Positions 20,774 through 31,976 of a stretch of DNA of 64,000 bases are shown piece by piece (within the stretch, counting starts at the first letter, position 1; every line of letters starts with the position of its first letter). The stretch is from Patiria miniata (lineage: Eukaryota > Echinodermata > Asteroidea > Valvatida > Asterinidae): NCBI RefSeq assembly GCF_015706575.1, contig NW_024037065.1, forward strand, positions 5,766,001 to 5,830,000, written 5' to 3'. The position numbers were made by a program, and so were the translations under genes. The notes under the pieces were generated by a model. The model was not told where the DNA came from. It searched no databases and saw only the letters and a list, made by a program, of their open reading frames with translations.

Positions 20774-22040
20774 CTTTATATTGAGCGTCGGACACGGGTA
20801 TGTTATGTTAGTGTCAAACATTAACTTCCGTGTGTAAACCAACATGTAATTGCTGTATCGTTGTGATTTTTCCAAATAATTGTCACTTTTTTCCTGTCCC
20901 TGTTACATCTGGCATCTAGGATTTCATAATTCTGATGCACTCATAAAACAAGTTGTGTGCTTACGCACTGTATTTAAACTTGTGTGGATAACACATTTGC
21001 CTACCTGTTTAAGTCCAACAGCATACATACGATTGAATCCCGAAGAGTATAAAACCAAGAAGGCTCCCTAAAAAAAGGATGCATAAACAACACGAAGTTC
21101 TTGATTTTGTCAACTGCGTTTGCAGATCATTGCAGTGCATGCAGATCTTGCTTCGTAAATTACCGTGCCACTCTGTACTGTCTTCATGAACCAAAGTGCT
21201 GTCCCACATGGATGGCAAAGCGTTCGCAGCCATTTCAAAGCGTGATTGTGAAATCACAGACCGCAAATTTGCAAAGTCTGGCAATTTCCCCAATCATCGG
21301 ACTCACTCGAATCATCGTATGATCTAACTGAGGAGCGAAATCTTGTTTCTTGCATGGTTGCGGTTGGTCGTTTTTTTCCTGTTATGCGATAACCCGCTGC
21401 CGCGAAAGGGCGCTATTACCAAAATCGCCCGCGGACTAGAAACCTCACAAAACAAAAATCAGTAGTTCCTAAGACCCACGTATTTCAATTACGACGGAAA
21501 AGAGCCCCGTTGATGCAAAAATGCCTGAAATTTAGTTTCTTGTTAAAAAAGCTCCATACAATACACTTTTCTGCTTTTTTCAATAAAACCCATGGAAACC
21601 TTCATTGGCAGGTTTCTATGAGTATATTTTGTCGAGGAAGATTCCTCTTTTGGGGCGTAGTTTAACTCGACGTTTCGAACAGATAATTCTGATGCACTCC
21701 CGAATGCAGTTTTCCTCCAAGAGTGATTATGAATAGCAAACTACCCACCCAACGAAGACAAAAAAAGCATTTGAAGTCAGTCTTTATGATAGTTGAATGG
21801 CAAAGTACAAAGTACCAAGGTAAGAGGGACAGGAACAGTTTCACACTTTTGACCCTAAATTTATTGCCTGACCCATGTCCTAAATAACTTGAAGGAAGTA
21901 GAGAGCATTTGATAATGCAATTGGTTCATTGTTCAGTTTAGTTCCTTGTTGAGTATGCATCGTTCGTTTTTTGAAGTTAAAAAGCTTTTTAGGTAGGAAT
22001 AAAGATTTTTACAATCATCTGTGGAAAGTTATTGTGATAA
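20774..22040. other. non-coding, nothing recognised
   Basis: Short open frames on both strands overlap each other (for example 21009-21293 minus and 21101-21322 plus) without family-like motifs. No repeat boundary was identified. Confidence 0.4.
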
Positions 22041-22054
22041 GCTAAAACAACATT

Positions 22055-22280
22055 CCAGGTTTCCACGATAGCTTATCACAGAATTCCACATTTCCGCAAT
22101 AGCGTATCACGTGATTCCACGTTTCCAATATAGCTTATCAAGGAATTTCACGTTTCCATGATAGCCTATCACGGAATTCCACTTTTTTGCGATAGCTTAT
22201 CACGGAATACCGCGATCCCAAGATATCTTATCTCAGTATTCAAGTTTCCAAGATATATTATCTCAGTAACGCGGTAACGC
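22055..22280. repeat. ~31-bp tandem repeat, about 7 degenerate copies
   Basis: Unit approximates CACGTTTCCACGATAGCTTA followed by TCACGGAATTC, recurring near 22062, 22092, 22124, 22154, 22184, 22217 and 22245. The last two copies drift to AAGATATCTTATCTCAGTA. No coding role is visible. Confidence 0.8.
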
Positions 22281-22629
22281 AGATGGTCATATACGCTGGT
22301 GTGCTGGTTCTTAGCAATCACAGCCTTGCACACCAGTCAATACCAGAAACTGCCTGTGTGGCACTGGCAGATTTAAATTCAGTCAGTTGGACCATAGAGC
22401 AAGGAATAGAGGATCTATGAATGGGCTGCTGGTATTGGACTTGTACATGAAGTTTAAGACCGTATTGCTCAAATCATGAATGTTGGCTGTAAAGTGCATG
22501 TCTATGGAAACTTTCAAGACTTAATTGCTGTTCTTACAATGGAGATTATATGGACATTAATGCGTTTATAAATGTTGCCTACATCACCATGATCACAATT
22601 TTCATGGTGCCGTTCTACTCTGCTAGAAA

Positions 22630-24187
22630 GAATATCGGAGGACTTGGAGGATGAAAAAAGATTGGTGAGTAGAGAAGGTTCCATTTAAAACCAACTTTAG
22701 ATACCAATGTTGCAGAATAAAATAGTGATATAATATCAATGTAAATAACATTAACAAACTGTTGTAATGTTATGGAACGGTCTCAGTTACAGTTCATGAT
22801 TACCAGATGCAGATTCCTTCACCAGTTCACATCAAAGTTGCAAGAGAAGTTCACAAATTTTAAGAACTACATGTAATTTGTGCGATGCTTGTTTAATGTG
22901 GGTCACAATAGTTTCTGCCCAAACTCCCTCCTAAATAAGCGGTATATCGTCAATTGACTAAGGATCGAATTAACAGATAAGAATCAGCTGATTTGACAAG
23001 TTTGGAGATTGGTTTGAATTTGTTTATCATGTTTATGTAAAGGTGTGCTGCTGTATTTTACCGACAGTAAGCTCAATTGTGGCCAAGTTTTTTTCACACA
23101 AATAGTAGCAACGGTATACAATGTATACACACTCATGAACGTTGCTTTAGGTTTAGCCGTGCTGTAGCCACGTATACATATGCTTCGTTCATAATTATCT
23201 CCGGACTTTCGATGTTTGTGAAAGTAGAAAATGCTGATTATTTTACACTCTTTTCTAATAATTAGGCATCAACACAGCATTAAAATGGAGCAGAATACAA
23301 TTAACTGGTTCATTTGCCATTATATCCTTTTAATTTTCCCCCAAGAGGAATGCACGAGGAAACCGCCCTAATACCATGGAGGCCGAAATCAAGAATGGCT
23401 ATTGGGGAAAAACAGTCTCCAGACCTTCCAGGTGGATGAATTACAAAGTTAGTTCATTTCTTCAAATTAGACGTTTTTTACACACATATGCTAAACATCC
23501 TGGTTACTGTTAAATTGTTTTTCTTTGTTCTCTCATGATTGCGCTGTAGAACAATCTACAGGAATGAGTTACAAACTAACACGAAAATGACGTGTACGCA
23601 TGTGGTTTTTTGCATGTTACAAAGAATTATCAACTTACCAATACATAACTTTTCAATGTTAATAACCTTTTGTGGGGAATATGGGAATTGTTTACCCTTC
23701 TTTACACATTTGTGAGTTGTGACGGGTACACAATTTCCAATTAGATGCTAATAGAATTCATGACTTGTTTTTATATGACATGAGCTGCCAATTTTTGTTT
23801 GCGCTAAAAACCTTTACATACTGTGAGCATCAGTTTGTGCTTGCCAAACCCAAGTGAAATTCAATCGACAATCAACATTTTAATGACGAGATCAGCAACT
23901 TGGCAGTATGATTTAAGTATAAGTGAACATGTAGGTATTGCCTTTGTAAATATTGTACTATGAACTTAGCCCGTAGGGGTCTGTATTGTGATCTTGTTCC
24001 TTTGAGTGATTTGTAGAGTGAATCCTTCAAATACTCCTTAAACTTTAATTGATTTATTTTTTGTTATTAATTTGATCCGTTTGCACTGTAGAAACCTGGA
24101 AGTGATGCAGCAGCTCAATCTGAGGATATTCAGGAAGATGAAGATCAGATGACCAGTGAAGACTTTAATATTAACAAATTTAGTTAA
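22630..24187 (+). CDS. possible small three-exon gene, unrecognised
   Basis: Three segments fit together in phase. The first ends ERISEDLEDEKRL at a GTGAGT donor (about 22664). The second (23346-23447, acceptor CCCCCAAG, donor AAA|GTTAGT) is 34 codons with NARGNRPNTMEAEIKNGYWG. The third (24092-24187, acceptor GCACTGTAG) is 31 codons plus TAA and is acidic (AQSEDIQEDEDQMTSEDFN). Exons 2 and 3 are phase 0 and stop-free. The product is basic then acidic, with no domain I can name. It could equally be the tail of a larger or transposon-derived gene. Confidence 0.4.
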
Positions 24188-24915
24188 GAAAATATATGTG
24201 TGCTTTGCCAGTTTTAAACACTATGTTTAAGATAAAGACCAGTTGGAGTCTGGATGATACTGGCAAAAGCACATACTTATCACCATTCATAAATACCCTT
24301 TCGGTCCAAAAGTCAAAATAAGTCAAATATTATAAAAATTCGAATGTTTTTCCCAGCTCTTTTACTTTATGTTTGTCGGACACCAGCCACCGGTCTTAAT
24401 CAGTTGTTTAAAACCGGCAACGTGACGAGCTCCCGAGCGACCAATATGAATTGGTAAATGTTTCTCTGGTATTTATGAATTTAACAGGTATATCAACTTT
24501 AACCTTATTTCCAACTTTTCTTGCCGCTATTTTCAAGGGTACATGTATTTTGGTGCAGTTTGTTTTTTATGCAAATTAAATTTTCTTCTGGGCTTTATGA
24601 TTAAAAGTATGATGCCATTTCAGGTAGCAAAAACATTGATGTTACAGCTCTTTTTGCAAAAAAGAAAAACAATCCTATACATTTTCTTTTGTTCAGTACG
24701 CCATCGAGCAAAACAATTCTCGCAGACGTTTTCATTCAGCACATATTCCCGCACAATAACTGTGTGTAATAAATCGCATTAACAACTTTTTAAAAAATTA
24801 ATTTGACTCTAATTTCTAATATCTACAGGTACGGATAGAAATCCATGAATATTCGAGTTCTGTAATTTGAAGTTCCGGACCAAGAATAAAGTTGATAAAA
24901 CACAGAATCATCTAG
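24188..24915. other. non-coding, nothing recognised
   Basis: AT-rich sequence between the possible small gene and the AACGTT-rich repeat. I see no supported feature. Confidence 0.4.
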
Positions 24916-25413
24916 TGTCAATTGGTTGTTTGAACGTCCAAAACGTTTTACGTAGGTCCTTGTTACGTCTTTAGTCCCTAGTAGTACGTTTTTAATACGT
25001 TTGGTACGTTCAATGAACGTTCAACGAACGTTTATGGCACGTCAGTTGGTTGTTTGAACGTCCAAAACGTTTTATGTAGGTCCTTGTTACGTCTTTAGTC
25101 ACTGGTAGTACGTTTTTAATACGTTTTGTACGTTCAACGAGCGTACTTAGAACGTTTATGGCACGTCAGTTGGTTGTTTGAACGTCCAAAACGTTTTATG
25201 TAGGTCATTGTTAGGTCCTAGATAAATACTAGCAAGTTGTTAATACGTTTTGTACGTTCAAAAAACGGTCTTAGAACGTCTCAATAAAACGTTTTTAAAA
25301 CGTCCAAAAGTGTCCACAAATGGCCGTCTTTAAAATGTTTATTCAAAACGTTCTCAAAACGAAAGAGGCACGTTCAGAAAACGTTCAGAAAACGTTAAAT
25401 TGTTTGCTGGGTA
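24916..25413. mobile_element. AACGTT-rich element with 124-bp tandem units, CCCAGCAAACA-type end
   Basis: A 124-bp unit starts at about 24922, 25046 and 25170 (TTGGTTGTTTGAACGTCC...), giving two full copies and a partial third. The whole stretch is dense in ACGT, AACGTT and ACGTTTT words. The right end reads AACGTTAAATTGTTTGCTGG then GTAG, i.e. ACCCAGCAAACA in reverse, a terminus I recall from MITEs of many aquatic animals. No matching inverted left end was located, so the left side may be truncated. Confidence 0.75.
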
Positions 25414-25861
25414 GACCCCTGCTTCGTTACAGTACATTGTGGGCTGTCCATCCGTGTACATAACTGAATTTCACAGTTTTGCATAATAATACCTGTTTTT
25501 TGTAGAGTCAGTCACAAATGTAATACATCTGGCAATCAACAGCATACAAATGCTTCCGTAGAAGAAAAACGCCAAAAGGACATTCTCAAGACAACCAACT
25601 GTGTGTGAACATTTCCAGCTTTCCAGAAATAAGTTGACACCGTAAACTTGTTTTAACTTCCTAATCCCAAGATATTTTTTTTTCTTAAACTTAATTGTGA
25701 ATTTAACTCTCTTTGTATCATACACGTATGATTAATGTACAAACGGCGGAATAATTTCAAATTGTTTATTAAACTGCATTTGAGCCAGGGACTGCAACCT
25801 GTATACCAATTATTTGTTCGAGTTTCTATTTGTGTTTTTATCGTTGTTAGGAATAAGCAAA

Positions 25862-26040
25862 TGAGAATACCAGTTGCTATTTGCATCTCCAGAAGCAGTA
25901 CTGCGACAGCCATGGTGGTCAGCAATCAAGCAATGGCGTGCTCGACTCACTACTTTGGTTACAGACGAAGCGCACTGCATGACCAAAAATGGTAAAATGA
26001 GGGATGTCAGGTCTTCTATTAAAGCAGCAATGATGATACT
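25862..26040 (+). pseudogene. RecQ-like helicase fragment, copy 2
   Basis: Encodes YQLLFASPEAVLRQPWWSAI then KQWRARLTTLVTDEAHCMTK, a stop-free block covering RecQ motif Ia (SPE-x-x-L) and motif II (DEAHC). The canonical W after the motif II lysine is N here (KNG for KWG), which may mark divergence. Only the fragment is present, but this copy preserves the reading frame better than the one at 16130-16325. Confidence 0.78.
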
Positions 26041-27254
26041 GTCGATTTTGCTGTGGAATTCACGCGGTTGATTTTTATCCTTTCGCATTCCTGCATTCCT
26101 TTCGCATTCCTTTTTTTTTTAATTGACACAAGTTTAACTTTTTATTTCGTGCAAATTTTTATTGCACTGGAAACAGTCAACTTGAACTTTCCCAAGTGCC
26201 CATCATGCCGATAAACCACTTTCTGAGTCCCCACCATACAGCCCAATAGCAACTTGGCGTACCGTTTTTTCCCTTTTGACTATCGAAATGAGCTTTCCTC
26301 ATCTCAATTTTGAAACTTTCCTGATTTCTTTCCGCAGGGAGTACCTTAATATTTATCGACTTCGGTCAATAAGCCATTTGCAAGTAACCCATACCCTTGG
26401 GATTTACATTTGAAAATCATCTGGTACACTGACTTGCTTAGAATGCTTCGCACGTTTCATCTTTGAATTCTTCAGACCAAAGACCATATTGCTAATCTCA
26501 TGATTCGGGGCAAGCTCTGGCATAGATACGAAAGAGACGTTTAATAGGTACATGAAAGGCGGGGTAGGTATTAGCCCATACTTTTTTAGCTGCCCCCCCC
26601 CCCCTCACCACTCAAAATCTGTAGTGACCCATGGGAATCTATGGAAAAAATCTTTACAAAAATTATTCTAGACGTTAACCCCCCAGTTCATGGCCCTCAA
26701 AGTGTCATTTTGAAAATATGGGATGGTACCCCGACTCCTTGTGCACAAAGTGTATGTAACTATTTTTCTGCTTCAGACTATTTTCTCCCACGCTGGTCTA
26801 GCATAAAAATAAGTTAAAATAGAGGAAATAAAGAAACTTCCCTTATTTTTTGTTTAGTAAGTCATTTTGTGTTACCTCTTTAAGTGTATTTCATGTTTGT
26901 CATTACAACTCTAATCATTGCCAATACAAATTGTTACTTTAAAAAAGAAAAAAATCTGAGGTTAAAAACACATTCCCATGCAGCTTTGTATGCGGAATGT
27001 AGTTGTGTACCGGTAGGTCTACTTAGTTTTATTTTGCCTGAAAAAAAGAGATGTTTTCAGCACATACCAAAACAATAATTAAAAACAAATTTGAAAAACA
27101 TGTTCCTGACATTTAAATGGACCGTTGAAACTTGCCAAAAGAGAAGGATTGCACTTTTAATTGTTTGCGATTTGTTGATTATTTTCCCGTTGTCCAAGCT
27201 TAAACATAACTTGGCTAGTATTAGCCAAAGTGTTAAACATGTTCAATTATCGAG

Positions 27255-27522
27255 GAACTCTTTGACCCCTCCCATAAATGACTTTGACCCAATGCCCGCA
27301 ATAAACTTGTGGAACTGTCATTGGGGAGCAAGGAGGATCAAGAAGGATCAAGAAGGCACAACATGACCCCCAAGACCTGTGGGTCCAAAGTAGTGACAGT
27401 TCTTCGGATGAAGATCAGGCTGAAGCTCATGGATGTGACCCTGGCAACTCTGATGAAGATAATTCTCCAGATGATGATTTTGATCCCGATTCCGTGACCA
27501 ATGACTCAAGCGACTTTTAACT
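27255..27522 (+). pseudogene. hAT transposase tail, copy 2
   Basis: Retains INDFDPMPAINLWNCHWGAR, including the Trp of the hATC domain lost in copy 1, and then, in a shifted frame, the acidic DSSSDEDQAEAHG tail ending at a TAA. The upstream AERGFS part is deleted. It is a non-functional remnant. Confidence 0.75.
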
Positions 27523-27703
27523 GACAAGCATGCCTCTTTATTTATTTATACCATCCGCCTTTTATTTTCCAAAATGTCAAATTCTTCACTGGTAAGCTGA
27601 TAATAAATGTTAGGGTTTTCTTATGTTTTTATATACGGGCTAGTAAAACCCTAAACGGGCTAGTAAAATATCCAGTTAACTAGCCCAGGCAGTGGGCTAG
27701 CCA

Positions 27704-29119
27704 TATTATATCCCTATTCACTTAAAAGTCATTGCGTGCATGATTCATGCTGAATGCATAGAGCTGTCCATGGCCGGCTCTGTTGAAAATCATCTATCGT
27801 AGCTGCTTTTGTGGTATATTGTCCAAATATAGCGTCACAGTCAAATTGTCCTAGTCTAGGGCCTAGTCTTCCATATACGTATCAACCTGGTCTCATGATA
27901 TGAATGGTTCTCTCATGCCTTATAGTTTATCCTCGAATTCATCCTGTGCAGAATTCCATTGCACATTACACCAGGGTATTTTCAGAAGGAACCTGTTTTT
28001 TGGCGGCATGTACAGGGGAGTTAAACTTTTTCAATTGTTGTGTTAGTGTTTGATTGGTGTTTCTAGTAGGCCACTACATATTTTGAAGGGGGCAGAACAT
28101 TAAAAAGTGAAAAGTGAAATAAGTCATGATCTGAACTCAATGCAAATGTAAATGTATGTAAATAAGTAGTGATCTCAAGGACTGCAGGCGATGTGTTTAA
28201 CGCGTGACGCAGTGCTTATGATTTAAAAGTTTTCTTTTTGCAGGTTTAATCCTTTCAAACACGAGATTTCGATGTCAGGTTACAGAGCAAAAGCATACAA
28301 TAAATAAACTTCCCACTGTCCCCCTAATACAACACAAGATACATTTTTTTTTTTTAAGCGGAAAACCGAGACTTCCAGTATCCATGTTGTACAGGCACGA
28401 CGCAGTCTTGAAATACAAATTGTTCGTACGTGGCGTGACGTGCAAGAGATAACGCGAGTGCACATGGCGTACGTGTTTAGCAGCCTGTCTTCTCAATCAT
28501 CGTCGGTGCGTTAATATTACGTATTACACGGCCAGGCGTTTGTGAAGTGAAGGAACGCACATGACCGTAAGGTCTAAATTCTGCTAAATGCAATTCAAAA
28601 GTCTGTCAGATTTATCAAAAATCTGCCAAATTCCCCAGAATTACTCAACATACACTAGGCCTATTAAATCAAATGCAGATGTTGTAATATTTCGCCGGTT
28701 GCGTCAGACTCACTGCGACGAAATCCGATTCCCAGTGAGCCTCAGCACCTGTAGACCAGGCAACCTGTCCTATTTTGCAAGGGTTTGTTTGAAAAGATTG
28801 AAGCTTTTGCATACAAACGTACCATTTTTTTTATTGTAAATTTGCTGTTTTTCTGTCAAATAACCAGTTTTGCACAATTCTGCCAGGAATCTGCAAACAA
28901 AATCCATCCTTTTAAATTGTCTGTCAGATTCGTTTTTTAACAAAAAATATGTCAATGTTAGCCGAAAATCGGCTAAAACGGTCACTTTACACGCAGCCCA
29001 TGCGCATCGACGCTGCACAATGCCGGCTTGTTGCTAAGATTTTGTTTGTTGGTTTCTACACAATATTCCTGTGTATTAAGTTCGGCGCGACTCTGGAACG
29101 CCTGTCTGAACTGGGATTA
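27704..29119. other. no recognised gene
   Basis: Non-coding, with scattered TAGGCCTA-type words (around 28658-28664). Short open frames on both strands lack recognisable motifs. Confidence 0.4.
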
Positions 29120-29123
29120 TTAA

Positions 29124-29456
29124 AGGGGCACTAGGTCCTGAAATCCCATAAAATTTCATGTTTCGGATGTTATCCTATTTCAAACATTTTTGAAAGGAAA
29201 CAAACCTAATGTCTTGCCGTTCCCGAGAAAAGACGGAAAAAAACCTGTTGTTTACATCGGACACGACGGAGTACGAATGCGTTTTTCGTGTCGTTCTCAT
29301 ACAGTGTACGATACACGTTGTGTGTCTCGGGAACAGTGGTGTCCAATCACCAATGCAAAAAATATGGTTTCTTCAACGTCCGCAAAAGGCGAACACATTA
29401 CGCGTACGAATGAGATCACAATTCGTTCTTGGGGCTGTTACAGGACCTAATGTCCC
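29124..29456. mobile_element. 333-bp TTAA-flanked MITE
   Basis: Left end AGGGGCACTAGGTCCTG and reversed right end GGGACATTAGGTCCTG are inverted repeats flanked by TTAA (29120-29123 and 29457-29460). TTAA targets are used by piggyBac and Kolobok elements; the purine-rich GGG start favours a Kolobok-like assignment. No protein is encoded. Confidence 0.75.
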
Positions 29457-29460
29457 TTAA

Positions 29461-31905
29461 GGCATTTTTTTTCAACATGCAAATATACAATGTAGATTCT
29501 CTGCTGGCTGTTATGTTATGCAAATAGGCTCTGAGACTCCTTACTGCAGGTGATGTTGCATCCCTTTCCTTCCCATCCATCCCATGCACTACCTTTTGAA
29601 GAAATTCCCAAGTGGTACTACACTGCTTGGGGTATTCCATATCGAATTTATACATCATTTTGAAGCATAAGTTTACCGCTTTGAGTGAAGATTTCGTTGA
29701 AATGGCTCTTCCCTCAAAAATGTAGGTTCCATCTTCATCGCACTTTTTACTGCAGTGTCAGCCATCAGCAGGCGCCTCATCAATCCCCACGCAGGAGAGA
29801 TGGTACCATACAGTCATGAGGACACTGGTCACTGCAACACTGGATAATTTTTTCTTCAGTTGCTGTGCAGGTGAACGAATTAATACACGTACATTGAACA
29901 AAATATCAATGTTTTCACGAAGAGGCGAATTTAGTATTTCACTGTCTGAACAAACATTCGAGATAATCGCGTTTAAAGTCGGTTGTTTTTTCCATTTAAC
30001 AATTTGAAACTTATAGATGCATAAGATATGCAAAATTTAGGTATCAGAGAAAAGAAGAGATTTTAATCTTCCTTAGGGTAGAACACTTAAAAAAAAAATA
30101 GGTGATTAGTTTTGCAGAGTTAATCAATTAAGACCAATGGCTGTTCGTGCAAAACGAAAAAATCGACCGACTTGAAAAACGGCATCAATTTTAAGATTTT
30201 GACAATGACATAAATTGGAGTATGTACACGTACAATCATTCAATCAGTCATGAACCCCCCCCCCCAAAAAAAAAACCCATCATATCACAGACCATGAATG
30301 GACTAGACAGCTGAACAGAGTCTCTACCCTACCAACTCCTTGTTGTGGACTACATAGAATTCATGTTTTCTTAATTTTCGCAGCATTTTGCATCACTGTC
30401 CAGTCCATTCATGATCAGCAATGTGATTGATGAGAGAGAGGACCTTTTGCGCTCATGGTGTTGTAAGCTTTTCTATTATGCATCGTCTTCCTCCCATTGT
30501 CAGGGTTTATCTTCAGAAAGCGTCTGTGTACAACAAATTCAGGGAAAAACAAAAAGGTAATGGACAATATATTCACATCAATTCAACCTTCCACTCAGTC
30601 AGATGTCACTGACCACTCTTAATTATTTGGCATGACGTCACAAACTGACATAAGGTCACTTCTCAAGCTTCTTACTTGAATGCCCAAACATCAAGATTCA
30701 ACAAGCAGCAATATTATACCACCAGCCAGCTACAATCAGCGGTTTTTTACAAAATTATTAAATCTTGGACACCTGAGTGAGGTACACTTATAATGTATGA
30801 GCGTATATTTGGACTACCAGAAATTATTGTTAGATCGAAATATCGCACCTTGTCGACTATTCGGCCTATCGAGCCTTCGGAGTATCGAGCTTTCGGAGTA
30901 ATTAACCTTTAATCATTTCGTCCTTTAATTAACCTTTAGTCCTTTCCAACCTGGAACCTTCGGACTACCGGGCTGTCACCAATAACTTACATGTGGTTTA
31001 TTTACAAATACAACTAGCCATATATTTAAAGACTGTGTGCTGAAACATATTGAAGAGTTAGTAGTCAAAGTTGACCTACCGTTGAAGAAACTCAAGGGTC
31101 GACGAGCACGGAAGTGGGTACATGATGTTAACGCAGTAGAAGCTGCAGAGCAGTAGTATGAGGGTTGTATCCATTGATCCAATGTTTCCCATCACAACAT
31201 GCTTGACGATCAAACACAGAAGTGGTTGTTGCTGCTCAGCAGGTTATCTCCTATGTGACAGAAAAGGGGAGGAAATACACCGAGTCTGAAAATTATCAAG
31301 ACAGTTTTAACACACTTAAATTGTACGTGGCATTATAAACATTTTTAAAAGGTTCCCTAAATCTTCAATGCTTGCATTGTGGAATCTAAATTAAATTGCA
31401 GAAGCACCATACGAAATCAGTCTATTGTAGAAGAGTGGTGACTCTGAGGAAATTCAGTTAGAACTTTTCTTCACAATTGGCTCAGAGGTGGTTTAATAGA
31501 AAAGATTAAAATTTAGACAATGCCAATCCAAGTTCTATTTTAGTGTAAGGTTGGCTGTTCTAGCTGACACAAGACTTTGGATTGAGTTCGATAGACATTA
31601 AATCCTCTACACTCCTAACACTTCATGTTACAACTTGAAATAAATATCACCCGAACCTCTACATTCATTGAACTTACCACAAGCAACAATACATGGGGCT
31701 TCTGGAATAACAGGCAGCCTTTCAACTTCAGACGGAGTACATGTTTTCTGAAAGATGTGCAAGTATAAATGGCATTTTAGATTAAGTACATGTTCATGTC
31801 CAGCTTGGTGCACACTTACATGTTAGTGTAAAAGACAATGAATGCAACCATATTTAATATGGGAATAAATGTGTGTTTTAAACGTGTTATAACACCGTAA
31901 TTAAA
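29461..31905. other. mostly non-coding
   Basis: A short plus-strand stretch at about 31030-31155 reads like protein (VVKVDLPLKKLKGRRARKWV) but is isolated and unrecognised. A CCTTCGGA-rich decayed repeat lies at about 30850-30975. A C/A homopolymer pair sits at 30246-30275. Confidence 0.35.
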
Positions 31906-31907
31906 AC

Positions 31908-31976
31908 TGCTCGGAATCTGGACGCTGATAATTACCCGAGCCAAAGACTCTACATCCAGACTCCAAGCAGTTTGTA
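31908..31976. repeat. diverged hairpin copy related to 51608-51712
   Basis: Outer arms ACTGCTCGGAATCTGGACG and (reversed) ACTGCTTGGAGTCTGGATG pair imperfectly, and the left arm continues CTGATAATTACCCGAGCC, words shared with the perfect hairpin at 51608-51712. It is an older relative of that element. Confidence 0.65.

Larger units (their letters stand above)
25626..27703 (+). repeat. composite RecQ-hAT repeat, copy 2 (short form)
   Basis: Second copy of the repeat at 15898-18299 in the same orientation. It joins AACTCTTT directly to GACCCCTCCCATAAATG, skipping about 427 bases present in copy 1, so an internal deletion removed the exon with the AERGFS motif. It also has small extra segments, such as a duplicated GATCAAGAAG that shifts the hAT tail frame. 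Confidence 0.85.

Noticed and set aside
31030..31155. Protein-like plus-strand stretch KLKGRRARKWV
   Set aside because: Isolated, about 40 codons, without splice sites or recognisable relatives.
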